64,000 nucleotides of DNA from Bin5 sp965242905 (GCA_965242905.1 CBDETM010000002.1:5456001-5520000), one strand, 5' to 3'; positions 36,098-44,792 are shown, counted from the first letter of the stretch. The notes: generated from the letters alone by a model not told the origin. Numbers and translations are program-made.

Positions 36098-36112
36098 AAC
36101 TGTTTGCTTGCA

Positions 36113-36145
36113 TTGTACGAGAGTTGTACGAGAGTTGTACGAACT
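36113..36145 (+). repeat. 11-bp tandem repeat TTGTACGAGAG
   Basis: Units at 36113, 36124 and 36135 (the third diverges after TTGTACGA). Each contains the palindrome GTAC; the period is 11 bp. It lies 46 bp upstream of composite repeat B copy 2. Confidence 0.75.
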
Positions 36146-36190
36146 CTGACATGGTGAGACTAGCGGGACGTGGGTTGGCTAGACACCTTC

Positions 36191-36341
36191 AATTAGGCAC
36201 CTGTCACCAATATTGACACCAGGTCGATTAGCGTGTTGTAGGAGAGGGGGCGTTGCGGGGGCGGAGCCCCCGCACAAGGGAGGGCCGACTAGGCCCGACC
36301 GCCCAAACTGCAGTAGTCAGTTGTCAGTAGTCAGTTGTCAG
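36191..36341 (+). repeat. Composite palindromic repeat B, copy 2
   Basis: Matches copy 1 nearly throughout: ATTAGGCACCTGTCACCAAT, CACCAGGTCGATTAG, GGAGAGGGGGCGTTG, hairpin GCGGGGGC/GCCCCCGC, hairpin GGGCC/GGCCC, GACCGCCCA, then TCAGTAG/TCAGTTG heptamers (four copies here). Confidence 0.8.
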
Positions 36342-36628
36342 TGAAGGGTTCGACTGATGGGCGACTGGTTTGAAGAGGAGAGAGTGGAGAGTGAGAGTGG
36401 CTATTTCGTCTGCCGCGGGTCGAAACTCGGGCTGATAGTGGTCTAGCCGTTGCCAGTGATTTGCGCGGGCTCACCTTCCTTTTGGGATGCACCCGGTCGC
36501 GTGACTTTGCTTTTCGCCTATGGGGGCGTGTGCTACACTGCAGGGGAAGGGGGCGCTGACAAGGGAATCCTGGAAGCCGAAGATCAGGGCTCCTTCGCCC
36601 CATCATTTTTTTCAGGCAGGAGAAACCG

Positions 36629-37771
36629 ATGAAGATTACGGATCTGTCCGTCCGCCGATTTCGCTATATTTCGAACACCGTGCGCGACTCTGAAGGGCAC
36701 GGCCATCCGGGCCCAGACCACGAGGCGGTGCAGTCGGTGCTTACGATTCATACTGACGAGGGTGTCGAGGGGTACTACTTCGGCAGCCCGCCGCAGGCGC
36801 TGATCAGCAGCCTTGTGAAGCCTTACATCACCGGAGAGGACCCGTTTTATCGCGAGCGCATCTGGCACAATCTCAAGGAACGGCAGCGTCTGAATATGGC
36901 TACGATGTCGGACAGGCTGCTGAACGCGGTGGACCTGGCTCTGTGGGACCTGGCGGGCAGGGCGCTGAATCTGCCGGTGCACAAGCTGCTGGGTGCGACG
37001 CGCGACAAGGTGCCGGCTTACGCAAGCACGATGTGCGGAGACGACATCGAGGGGGGTCTGGGCACACCGGAGGACTACGCCAACTTCGCCGAGTGGTGCA
37101 TCGAGCGCGGGTACCCCGCCTTCAAGCTGCACACGTGGCAGCCGCCGTATGAGGGGGCGCCGGACGTCAAGCGGGACATCGCGGCGTGCGCGGCGGTGCG
37201 GGAGGTCTACGGCCCGGATGCGCACCTGATGCTGGACCCGTACCACTATTATTCGCGGCTGGAGGCGCTCTATCTGGCGAAGGGACTGGAGAAGCTGGAC
37301 TACTACTGGATGGAAGAGCCGATGGATGAGCACAGCATGTCGTCCTACGTGTGGCTATGCGAACAGACGTCACTGCCGATCTGCGGTCCAGAGACGGCGG
37401 AGGGCAAGATGTACACGCGGGCCGAGTGGATCAAGGCGGGGGCATGCGACCTGGTGCGCGGGGGCGTCGGCGACCTGGGGGGGTTGACGCCGCTGATGAA
37501 GGTCGCGCATCTGGCCGAGTCGTTCGGGATGAGGATGGAGGTCCACGGCGGCGGGCCGGGCAATTTTCATGCTCTGTGTGCGATGGGCATACCCGGCCAG
37601 TACTACGAGCGCGGCCTGCTGCATCCGTTCATTGACTACGAGCAGCCGGCCCCCTGGCTCAACTGCCTGGACGACCCGATGGACGAGGAGGGATTCGTGC
37701 ATATTTCGCAGCTGCCTGGTCTGGGCCAGGACATCAATTGGGAATACATTGAGGCCAATCTTGTAGAGTAG
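36629..37771 (+). CDS. Enolase-superfamily (mandelate racemase/sugar acid dehydratase) protein
   Basis: TIM-barrel enzyme that abstracts the alpha proton of a carboxylate, most often an acid sugar dehydratase or racemase in this subgroup. In 380 residues the metal ligands are Asp203 (LMLDPYHYY), Glu229/230 (WMEEP) and Glu255 (CGPETAEG). Lys166 occurs in FKLHTW, where the usual KxK has His168 in second place, and a late dyad is Asp282 with His306 (VHGGGPG). AGGAGAAACCG precedes the ATG. It heads a run with a phytanoyl-CoA dioxygenase and a hydroxyacid dehydrogenase, suggesting catabolism of a sugar-acid-like compound (inference). Specificity cannot be read out. Confidence 0.9.
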   Translation: MKITDLSVRRFRYISNTVRDSEGHGHPGPDHEAVQSVLTIHTDEGVEGYYFGSPPQALISSLVKPYITGEDPFYRERIWHNLKERQRLNMATMSDRLLNAVDLALWDLAGRALNLPVHKLLGATRDKVPAYASTMCGDDIEGGLGTPEDYANFAEWCIERGYPAFKLHTWQPPYEGAPDVKRDIAACAAVREVYGPDAHLMLDPYHYYSRLEALYLAKGLEKLDYYWMEEPMDEHSMSSYVWLCEQTSLPICGPETAEGKMYTRAEWIKAGACDLVRGGVGDLGGLTPLMKVAHLAESFGMRMEVHGGGPGNFHALCAMGIPGQYYERGLLHPFIDYEQPAPWLNCLDDPMDEEGFVHISQLPGLGQDINWEYIEANLVE

Positions 37772-37837
37772 GGCGCGGAATACTGAGAACAGGTCGGGGA
37801 GCCGGCGCTGCCGATTGGGCAGAGGAAGGGGGGTCGG

Positions 37838-38587
37838 ATGGACGAGGTAGAACGGTATCTATTCGATGTGCGAGGCTATCTTGTGGTTGAAGACGTGCTG
37901 TCTGCCGGGGAAGTGGAAGAGCTGAACGCGTTGATAGACAGCCAGGGACTGCCGGGGCCGGATCTGGACACGATGGGCGCCAGGTTTGGCGGTTTCCTGG
38001 AGTGGGACGAGGTCTTTTGTACTCTGCTGGACCATGAGCGCATCATGCCATATCTCATGACGATCCTGGGCGACGGCTTCCGACTGGACCATTACTACGG
38101 CATCTATATGCGAGCGGGAACTGAACGGCTGCGCCTGCACGGAGGCGCGACGCCCTACGACCCGCCAGAGTTCTACCACTACAATAACGGCCAGATGTTT
38201 AACGGCCTGACGGTGGTTTCCTGGAATTTGTCGGCGTCCGGGCCGGGATTGGGCGGATTCTGTGCGGTTCCGGGCAGCCATAAGGCCAACTTTCCTTGCC
38301 CCGACGGCATCCGGGTTGCGCACGACGCGCATGAGGCCGTGGTCGTCCCGGAGGCGCCGGCGGGTTCGGTGGTCATTTTCACCGAGGCGCTGACACATGG
38401 CACGGTGGAGTGGGCTGCGGAGTTTCACCGACGTTCTCTGCTCTACAAGTACAGTCCGGGACAGCAGTCGTGGAGCGCGAAATATACGCAGCCGCCGCAG
38501 ACGGTTGCACTGACGGACCGTCAGAAGATTCTGTTTGAGAAACCCTATTTCAACTCGCGTCCATCTCTATTAGAAGATGGGGAGTAG
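37838..38587 (+). CDS. Phytanoyl-CoA dioxygenase family protein, copy 1
   Basis: Fe(II)/2-oxoglutarate-dependent oxygenase of the PhyH family, 249 residues. The double-stranded beta-helix core is visible with LHGG as the proximal His, AVPGSHKANFP as the family signature, and the distal pair THGTVEW...HRRSLLYKY supplying the second His and the 2-oxoglutarate-binding Arg. The proximal carboxylate is not obvious in the classic HxD form. An AAGGGGGG stretch lies before the ATG. It is 66 nt downstream of the enolase-superfamily gene on the same strand. A second, divergent family member is at 48418-49254. Substrate unknown. Confidence 0.88.
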   Translation: MDEVERYLFDVRGYLVVEDVLSAGEVEELNALIDSQGLPGPDLDTMGARFGGFLEWDEVFCTLLDHERIMPYLMTILGDGFRLDHYYGIYMRAGTERLRLHGGATPYDPPEFYHYNNGQMFNGLTVVSWNLSASGPGLGGFCAVPGSHKANFPCPDGIRVAHDAHEAVVVPEAPAGSVVIFTEALTHGTVEWAAEFHRRSLLYKYSPGQQSWSAKYTQPPQTVALTDRQKILFEKPYFNSRPSLLEDGE

Positions 38588-38698
38588 CCAGGAAACGGAA
38601 GTGACCGGCCGCGAACGCGCCATGCGTTCCGGTCGTGCAGAGCCGCGCACTACTGCATCAGACCTCAGCTGTTGAATCTAATTGAAAGGAACAAGCCC

Positions 38699-39757
38699 AT
38701 GCCTAGGCCCTTCCGCATTGGTGTATCATCGGGCTTCAAGACGGCCGCACCCGGCACGATCGAACCGGTCCTGGCGCGGTTGATCGATCCTCTGCCCCAC
38801 GTTGAGTGGGCTTTCTTTGACGCGGGGGCTGGTGAGCCGGTGGCAGCCGAAGCCATAGCAGGCTTTGAAGGCGTGATCGCGCTGGGAAGCCCATATGACG
38901 CCTCGACCGTTGCAGGGAACGAGGAGCTTGTCTGCCTGGCCCGCTGGGGAGTTGGCTATGACCTCGTCGACACGGAGGCACTGACGGCCAATGATATTTT
39001 GCTGGCGATCGCGGTGGACGCGGTGCGGAAGCCGGTGGCGGAGGCGATTCTGACGCTGATCCTGGCGCTGGCCAAGAAGCTGTGGGCGAAGGACAAGCTG
39101 GTGCGGACCGGCAGATGGGACCTTAAGGCGCAGACCTCGGGGCTGGGACTGAGCGGCAAGACGGTAGGCTCGGTCGGGATGGGGAATATTGGGGGCGAGA
39201 TGTTCCGGCTTCTCGGTCCTTTCGACCTGGGGCGGCGCCTCGCCCACGATCCCTACCTGGACCCGCAACGGGCGGATGCGCTGAACGTGGAACTCGTGAG
39301 CCTGGAGACAATTTTCAGCGAATCCGATTTCGTGATTACCAACTGTCCTTTGACCGAGGAGACACGTGGATTCATAAACAGCCGTCTGTTCGACATGATG
39401 AAGCCGAGCGCCTATTTCATCAATACCGCTCGCGGCCCGATCGTCAACCAGGAGGACTTGGTGGCTGCGCTGCAAGCAGGGACCATTGCGGGTGCAGGTC
39501 TGGACGTGGTCGAACCGGAGCCGTTGCCTCTCGATCATCCGCTGATCGGGATGGAGAATGTGATTTTGTCGCCGCATGCGCTGGCGTGGACCGATGACCT
39601 TTACGAGATGAACGGCACGATCGCCTGCGAGAGCTTGCTGGCGGTGTTCCGGGGCGAGTTGCCGGCGTTTCCGGTCAACCATGAGGTGATTGAGCAGCCG
39701 GGTTTTCGGAAGAAGCTGGACAGTTTGGCGGCGCGGTGGCGCGAGTTTGGCGGGTGA
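38699..39757 (+). CDS. D-isomer-specific 2-hydroxyacid dehydrogenase, copy 1
   Basis: NAD-dependent enzyme reducing a 2-oxo acid to a D-2-hydroxy acid or the reverse. About 352 residues: nucleotide-binding GMGNIGG, catalytic Arg in NTARGPIVN, Glu in VVEPEPLPLDHPL and His in LSPHALAWT. The ATG at 38699 has AAGGA nine bases upstream; an upstream TTG at 38672 is unlikely. Members include phosphoglycerate, hydroxypyruvate and glyoxylate reductases. It follows the enolase-superfamily and PhyH genes and may complete a pathway from a sugar acid to a hydroxy acid (inference). A large opposite-strand frame is a shadow. Confidence 0.91.
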   Translation: MPRPFRIGVSSGFKTAAPGTIEPVLARLIDPLPHVEWAFFDAGAGEPVAAEAIAGFEGVIALGSPYDASTVAGNEELVCLARWGVGYDLVDTEALTANDILLAIAVDAVRKPVAEAILTLILALAKKLWAKDKLVRTGRWDLKAQTSGLGLSGKTVGSVGMGNIGGEMFRLLGPFDLGRRLAHDPYLDPQRADALNVELVSLETIFSESDFVITNCPLTEETRGFINSRLFDMMKPSAYFINTARGPIVNQEDLVAALQAGTIAGAGLDVVEPEPLPLDHPLIGMENVILSPHALAWTDDLYEMNGTIACESLLAVFRGELPAFPVNHEVIEQPGFRKKLDSLAARWREFGG

Positions 39758-39906
39758 GAGATCCGGGGGAGCAGGCAAGCAGAACCCACTTTCCACCTTG
39801 ATTGGATTCTCAACCTGAATCACATCCCGGTACACAGGCCGAGGCTGTTGCATCTGACCAGTTAGGCACCGTTGACATTTTGGGGTTGTGAGAAACAGAA
39901 TCGATT

Positions 39907-39994
39907 GATCCGCGAAGGGACGCGAAGGGTCGCGAAGAACACCTTTTTGTCCGCGGAGGGCTTCTAGGGGTCGCGAAGGCACGCGAAGGGCCGA
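39907..39994 (+). repeat. CGCGAAG-type intergenic repeat, copy 2 (extended)
   Basis: 39907-39943 matches the 37-bp unit at 13364-13400, with GATCCGCGAAG to CGCGAAGAACACC. It is followed by further GTCCGCGGAGGG and TCGCGAAGGCACGCGAAGG modules. Confidence 0.75.
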
Positions 39995-40011
39995 GAGAAA
40001 AGCGAGTACCA

Positions 40012-40038
40012 GGGCACCCGCAAGGGGCGCCCCTACGG
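40012..40038 (+). repeat. GGGCACCC/GGGCGCCC palindrome
   Basis: Stem GGGCACCC, loop GCAAG, stem GGGCGCCC, tail CTACGG. Same layout as the 4957-5121 units with one G-T wobble-type change in the stem. Confidence 0.75.
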
Positions 40039-40276
40039 TAGGGGGAGCTGGTTGTAGTGTCAAAGGGCCCGAGTTCTGGCGAGGTGTCGCGCCCTCATCC
40101 GCTTTCTGCGGTCTCCGACCCTTTCAGGCCCCGCATTTCCAGTTCGATATTCAGCATCAGAAATGTAATCCTGAAAACAGCAGGGCATTGTGCGTCGTGC
40201 TATAGTGCGGGATGATTGCGCCGTAGTTGCTGACGACAGACTTTTCAATGGGACAGTTACACTAGAGCGAGAGTGA

Positions 40277-40792
40277 ATGAGAACGGCAGAGAAAGACGCT
40301 GGGAATGCAAGGAAGTTGGGTGAAGCGAGAAACCGGGGGTTGGTTTGCCTGTTGGTAATGGCGTTGGTCCTCAGCGCGTGCAATCAAATTGCGGCACGTG
40401 AGGGTGGCGGAGAAGGCATGGCGATGGACATGTCGGGCGGTTCGATGGCGGCCGATTCGCTCGGGACGCAGGACACTGAGAACGGCCTCTTCAGGGTCAG
40501 CGCCGTGAGTAAACTGGACCCTGTCGTCATAAATGAGACCCATGCCTGGACGTTGAAGGTCGAGACCGCGGACGGCAGCCCGGTGACCGATGCCGAGATC
40601 GCGGTTGACGGGGGCATGCCTGAACATAACCACGGCTTTCCCACCGCGCCGCGGGTAACGGAGAATCTCGGTGAGGGGGAGTATCTACTGGAAGGGATGC
40701 GGTTTAATATGGGGGGCGATTGGGTATTGACGCTCGAGATCAGCTCCGGCGATCAGAGCGATACGGCTACTTTTGAGTTCGAATTGAAGTAG
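40277..40792 (+). CDS. Lipoprotein with YtkA/FixH-like domain
   Basis: 171-residue secreted lipoprotein. A basic N-region and hydrophobic stretch (LVCLLVMALVLSAC) end in a lipobox with Cys37, followed by a Met/Gly/Ser-rich linker (GMAMDMSGGSMA) that looks metal-affine. The C-terminal half is a compact beta domain with the YtkA-like hallmark GGMPEHNHGFPTAP...GEYLLEGMRFNMGGDWVLTLEI. The linker and the MPEHNH segment would suit copper binding (inference). The stop is 3 nt before the GTG of a di-heme peroxidase gene, so the two are surely co-expressed. Confidence 0.82.
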   Translation: MRTAEKDAGNARKLGEARNRGLVCLLVMALVLSACNQIAAREGGGEGMAMDMSGGSMAADSLGTQDTENGLFRVSAVSKLDPVVINETHAWTLKVETADGSPVTDAEIAVDGGMPEHNHGFPTAPRVTENLGEGEYLLEGMRFNMGGDWVLTLEISSGDQSDTATFEFELK

Positions 40793-40795
40793 AGC

Positions 40796-42166
40796 GTGCG
40801 CCGCCTACTGGTTGCCGGCGCCGGGCTGGCACTTATACTTCTCATTGCGGTGGCCCTGATCTCTACCGGTCTCATTGGCGGTGGAACAGTCGGGGCCACT
40901 TTTCGCGGCGTGTTCATGGGGTCAGGGGGCGGAGGCGGGGCGGCGTCGCGGCCGGGCGGCGCTTCGGCTCACAGCTGGAGTGAGGCTGAACGCGGTCTCA
41001 TTGCATCTCTCAGCATCGACCGCCTGCCATCCTTGCCTCCAGACCCTTCGAACGCGGTCGGGGACAATCCCGACGCGGTTGCACTGGGCCATGCACTTTT
41101 CTTCGACAGCGGCCTGAGTCCTGACGGGTCGGTCGCCTGCTCAACCTGTCATCAGCCGGACAGGTACTTCACCGACGGGAAGGTGTTGGCAAACGTGCGC
41201 AATGTCGATACGCCGCGGCATACGCCTACCATCGTCGGCATCGCGTACAGCGACTGGTTCTACTGGGATGGGCGCAAGGACAGCCAGTGGGCGCAGGCGC
41301 TGGTTCCGCAGGAGGCGGCGATCGAGCACGGCGGTACGCGGACGGCGCACGCCCGGTATGTGCTGAGCAACTACTCAAGCGAGTACGAGGCGGTGTTCGG
41401 GCCGGCGCCCGATCTCAGCGACACGTCGCGTTTTCCCAGCGAGGCCGCCCCCGTAGAGGGAGAGACAGCGCAAGCAGCCTGGGAGGGAATGAGCGAGGCG
41501 GATCGCGGCGAGATTAATCTCGTCTTCGCCAACATTGGAAAGAGCATCGCAGCCTACTCCCGCAGGATACTGCCCGGCCGCAGCCGTTTTGACGACTATG
41601 CCGCGGCTGCGCTCGCCAACGACGGGACGCGGATGGCGGAACTTTTCAGTCCGCAGGAAGCGGAGGGGTTGAGGCTTTTTTTTGGTGACGGTCAGTGTAC
41701 CGACTGTCACAATGGTCCGCTGTTTACCAATGGATCGTTTCACAATATCGGCCTGCCATTGCCGGAGGGAAGCAAGTTCGATCAGGGCAGATCACTGGGG
41801 ACCGTGCAGGTGGTCGAAGACATATTCAACTGTCTGGGCGATTACAGCGACGCGAATGAGGAGGCATGCGTGGAGCTGCGCTTCATCAAGATCGAAGGCG
41901 AGGAGCTGATCGGCGCGTTCAAGGTGCCCGGCCTGCGCAACGCGGCCGAAACGGCCCCTTACATGCACAACGGCATCTTTCCCGACCTAGAGGCGGTGAT
42001 CCGCCACTACAATCATGCGCCGCCAGCGTTTCCGGGCCATTCCGACCTAGTGCCGCTGGCGTTTACAGAGGAGCAGAGCGAGGCGCTGATCGCGTTTCTA
42101 TTGACTCTGAGCGCGCCACCTGACGCGCCGCCCGAACTACTGCTACCGCCGGAGGGCACGGAGTAG
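40796..42166 (+). CDS. Di-heme cytochrome c peroxidase/MauG family protein
   Basis: 456-residue exported or membrane-anchored cytochrome (hydrophobic N-terminus, residues 3-28). Two c-type heme sites are present: CSTCH (115-119) and CTDCH (301-305). A tryptophan-bearing FYWDGR segment (about 155-160) lies between them, as in bacterial di-heme peroxidases and MauG-like oxidases, and a TAPYMHNG signature completes the second heme pocket. A GTG start is used, 3 nt after the YtkA-like lipoprotein stop. Activity could be peroxidase or oxidative modification of the partner lipoprotein; this is inference. Confidence 0.9.
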   Translation: MRRLLVAGAGLALILLIAVALISTGLIGGGTVGATFRGVFMGSGGGGGAASRPGGASAHSWSEAERGLIASLSIDRLPSLPPDPSNAVGDNPDAVALGHALFFDSGLSPDGSVACSTCHQPDRYFTDGKVLANVRNVDTPRHTPTIVGIAYSDWFYWDGRKDSQWAQALVPQEAAIEHGGTRTAHARYVLSNYSSEYEAVFGPAPDLSDTSRFPSEAAPVEGETAQAAWEGMSEADRGEINLVFANIGKSIAAYSRRILPGRSRFDDYAAAALANDGTRMAELFSPQEAEGLRLFFGDGQCTDCHNGPLFTNGSFHNIGLPLPEGSKFDQGRSLGTVQVVEDIFNCLGDYSDANEEACVELRFIKIEGEELIGAFKVPGLRNAAETAPYMHNGIFPDLEAVIRHYNHAPPAFPGHSDLVPLAFTEEQSEALIAFLLTLSAPPDAPPELLLPPEGTE

Positions 42167-42199
42167 CAGCATCGGAGAGTGGATCGGTGTGGGGGCCGG

Positions 42200-43138
42200 T
42201 CAGACGACGCGGCTCAGCATTTCCTCGCCGCGAAGACCGGCCAGCAGGTTGTCCACCGTGCGACGGGACATCTGGTAGCGGGTCTGGAAGGTGGCGCTGC
42301 CGAGGTGAGGGAGGATGAGACAGTTATCGAGGCGCAAGAGAGGATGATCGCGCGGGAGGGGCTCCGGCTCGGTTACGTCCATGGCGGCGCCGGCGATCTG
42401 GTTGCGCTGCAGGGCATCAAGCAGGGCCTCGTGATCTACCACGCCGCCACGGGCCACGTTAATGAGGTAGGCTGTCGCTTTCATGCGGGCAAGTTGGGCG
42501 GTGCTGATCAAGTGGCGCGTTTCGGGTGACATGGGCACGCTGAGCACGACGAAATCGGCCTGCTCGAGAAGCCCGTCCAAGGTTCGGTAGGAGGCGTTCA
42601 ACTCTTCGGCATGGGGGCTGGGATTGCGATTATGGTAGAGGACCTTCATGTCGAAGCCGCTGGCGCGGCGTGCGATCACGCGGCCTACGCGTCCCATGCC
42701 GATGATACCCAGGGTCGAGCCGTAGATCTCGTGTCCGTGGAGGATGTTGCCGTCGTATACGAGGTAGTCAGGGCCGCGGGCGTGGAGCCAGCCGGGTACG
42801 AGATTGCGGGCGAGCGCCATGAGGAGGGTAAAGGCCATGTCGGCGGTGGCGCCGTCGACGAAGCCGGGCGTGTAGCCCACCGGCAGGCCGCGGGCCTGCG
42901 CGTCCTCGAGGACGATGTGGTCTACGCCGACACCGAAGTTGCTAAGGCAGCGGAGTTTCGGCATTTTGTCCATCAGAGAGCCGGGCACGATTGGGTGGCC
43001 GTAGACGATGAATCCTTCAATGATGGGCAGGTTCGGGTCATCCTCAGTCAGGTCCCAGATGTACACGTCGCACGTGTCTGCCACCATTTCCGCCATTTCC
43101 GGGGGCAACTCAGAGTCGGTTAATATCTGATAGGGCAC
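42200..43138 (-). CDS. D-isomer-specific 2-hydroxyacid dehydrogenase, copy 2
   Basis: Second, diverged member of the family, 312 residues. Nucleotide motif GMGRVGRV, catalytic Arg in NVARGGVVDHEAL, Glu in DVTEPEPLPRDHPL and His in LPHLGSATFQTR. A GTG start with AAGGAGGT upstream. Convergent with the di-heme peroxidase gene. Glyoxylate/hydroxypyruvate reductase-like; exact substrate unknown. Confidence 0.9.
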   Translation of the reverse strand: MPYQILTDSELPPEMAEMVADTCDVYIWDLTEDDPNLPIIEGFIVYGHPIVPGSLMDKMPKLRCLSNFGVGVDHIVLEDAQARGLPVGYTPGFVDGATADMAFTLLMALARNLVPGWLHARGPDYLVYDGNILHGHEIYGSTLGIIGMGRVGRVIARRASGFDMKVLYHNRNPSPHAEELNASYRTLDGLLEQADFVVLSVPMSPETRHLISTAQLARMKATAYLINVARGGVVDHEALLDALQRNQIAGAAMDVTEPEPLPRDHPLLRLDNCLILPHLGSATFQTRYQMSRRTVDNLLAGLRGEEMLSRVV

Positions 43139-43226
43139 TGGGACCTCCTTTTCTATCTTGCAGCCGCTCGCTGTTGGTCCGGCGGCCGGTCTTTTGGGTA
43201 AGGGTTACGCTAAGGCAACTCTATCG

Positions 43227-44186
43227 ATGGCACGCATCATTTATTTCAGTCCTGACTTTCCTCAGCCGTCAGGGGGCATCAAGACGCTATACCGTCATGT
43301 AACGAGGCTGGTGGAGATGGGCTTTGACGCCTGGATCGTCCACCAGAAGCACCCGTTTCGTGCGACCTGGCATGGCTACGAGGCGCCTACACTCTGGCTG
43401 TCTGAGCGTCCAAGATTTACGCCGGAGGACGTGCTCGTCATACCTGAAGTCATGCACCAGGTCATGCAACAGACGGCGAGATTTTCGGGTGAGCGAGTCG
43501 TCATTGCTCTGAGCTGGTCGCCAACATACTGGAGTCTGCCGGCGGGGCAGACGTGGGCCAGTTTCGGGATTCGCCGCGTTATGACCAAGTCGCCGGTCAT
43601 ACAGGAATACCTTCGCTGGTGCATGGGGCTCGAGGCGACACTGATCAGTGAATACGTTACGCCAGAGCGCTACTACCACAAGCAAGAATCGAAGCGGCCC
43701 AAGATTTGCTACCTCACTCGCAAAGAGCGTTCGGCTACGTGGCTGCAACAGGTCTTGCAGGCGAAGGGGGCACCATTCACCGGTTTCGAGTGGATGCCTC
43801 TGCGAGAGTTGAGCGAAGACGAGTACGCCCGGCATCTGCGCGAAGCAACAGTATATGTGACGACAAATATGCAGGAGGGCATGAACAGTTCGGTCCTGGA
43901 AGCGATGGCCTGCGGCTGCCTGGTGGTCGGCTTCAGCGGAATCGGAGGCGGCGCATTCATGAGGTCTGAAGGGCCGGGTCAAAACTGCATTCTCGTCGAA
44001 AATGGAAATGTGCCTGAACTCGGTCGAAGGCTTGAGTCGGTTCTGCGGGACCTGGCCTCCCAGCCCGGGGCTTTCTCCAGAATAACGGAGAATAGTCTCA
44101 GGACAGCGAGAGCCTATCAGAACCCCGAGGACGAGGCCAACAGCCTACGGGCAGTGTTTTCCCCTCTGGTTTCGTCCTGCGGTTAG
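43227..44186 (+). CDS. Glycosyltransferase (GT4-like)
   Basis: About 319 residues. It starts with RIIYFSPDFPQPSGGIKTLYRH, split as an N-terminal Rossmann-like half with a GGI acceptor-side motif. The C-terminal half has MNSSVLEAMACGCLVVGF, the E(x7)E-type nucleotide-sugar site of GT4 enzymes. The ATG at 43227 is preferred over a TTG at 43158. It would transfer a sugar to an unknown acceptor, perhaps cell-surface glycan. Its stop overlaps the convergent MOSC gene by 4 nt. Confidence 0.82.
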   Translation: MARIIYFSPDFPQPSGGIKTLYRHVTRLVEMGFDAWIVHQKHPFRATWHGYEAPTLWLSERPRFTPEDVLVIPEVMHQVMQQTARFSGERVVIALSWSPTYWSLPAGQTWASFGIRRVMTKSPVIQEYLRWCMGLEATLISEYVTPERYYHKQESKRPKICYLTRKERSATWLQQVLQAKGAPFTGFEWMPLRELSEDEYARHLREATVYVTTNMQEGMNSSVLEAMACGCLVVGFSGIGGGAFMRSEGPGQNCILVENGNVPELGRRLESVLRDLASQPGAFSRITENSLRTARAYQNPEDEANSLRAVFSPLVSSCG

Positions 44187-44710
44187 GCGCCTTCCTCCAA
44201 CTCCTCGCCCAGAAGGAGCTTGTTAACTTCGTCGCCGACGCGGATTGTGCCGCCCTCAATGACTCGGGCGGTGATGCCTCCGTGGCCTCGCATGGCGCCG
44301 TAACCGCCCGGCCCGAAGTTTTCCTCCATGCGGCTGCAAGGGTGGCAGGGTCCGGAATGTTCAAGAATGGCGTCGCCTATTCTGAACCTACGGTCCTGCA
44401 GGCTGAACAGGTTGATGCCGCGTACGACGATGTTGCGCCGTGCCAGCGCGGGGTCGGCCGAGGGTTTCTGGAGGAAAGCCCCGACGGCGTCGAGGTGCTC
44501 CCCCTGGATCAATGTCACCTGACGGACGCCACTGCCCTGGCCGTGGAAGTGGTCGCCTTCCAGCCCAGAGCCGGGTACGGCTTCGGCCTCCGTCACGGAT
44601 TGCAGGGGACCGCGGCGCTCGGCACGCAGACCTATCCATTCCACCGTACCGGCCTTCGAAGGCTTCGCCATCAGTTTGGCTACATCACTTTCCGGATTGA
44701 GGGTTGTCAT
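44183..44710 (-). CDS. MOSC domain protein
   Basis: 175 residues covering a single MOSC (molybdenum cofactor sulfurase C-terminal) domain, with GLEGDHF, QVTLIQGEHLDAVG and the conserved Cys region HSGPCHPCSRMEENFG near the middle. MOSC proteins bind or transfer sulfur on molybdenum cofactor or act in N-hydroxylated substrate reduction. Last gene of the hydrolase-methyltransferase run, 82 nt after the second methyltransferase. A MobA-like gene at the window end shows that molybdenum cofactor is used. Confidence 0.9.
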   Translation of the reverse strand: MTTLNPESDVAKLMAKPSKAGTVEWIGLRAERRGPLQSVTEAEAVPGSGLEGDHFHGQGSGVRQVTLIQGEHLDAVGAFLQKPSADPALARRNIVVRGINLFSLQDRRFRIGDAILEHSGPCHPCSRMEENFGPGGYGAMRGHGGITARVIEGGTIRVGDEVNKLLLGEELEEGA

Positions 44711-44792
44711 CTAGGATTCTCCAGCTTTTGGTTCGCCGCCTCAGGGAGGCTTCCCCGTTCCTTGGAACAGACCGGGCAGCCGGCCCACATTC

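Larger units (their letters stand above)
35311..36628. other. Repeat-rich 1.3-kb intergenic region between lon and the enolase-superfamily gene
   Basis: Divergent promoters for lon (minus) and the enolase-superfamily gene (plus) must lie here. It also holds two short-period tandem arrays (35971-36020 and 36113-36145), a hairpin (36073-36090), an 8-bp inverted repeat GTCTCACC/GGTGAGAC (36025-36032 and 36153-36160) enclosing the hairpin and the 11-bp array, and composite repeat B copy 2. A 96-codon minus-strand frame at 35624-35914 has a GTG start and no ribosome site and is not accepted as a gene. Confidence 0.7.
39758..40276. other. Intergenic region with degenerate repeats
   Basis: No gene. 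It holds a truncated start of repeat B (TTAGGCACCGTTGACAT near 39862), the CGCGAAG repeat copy 2 with a partial third array (39907-39994), and a GGGCACCC-type palindrome (40012-40038). Confidence 0.6.

Noticed and set aside
38726..40063. 445-codon frame antisense to the hydroxyacid dehydrogenase
   Set aside because: Shadow of a well-supported gene; Arg/Gln/Pro-rich product without domains.
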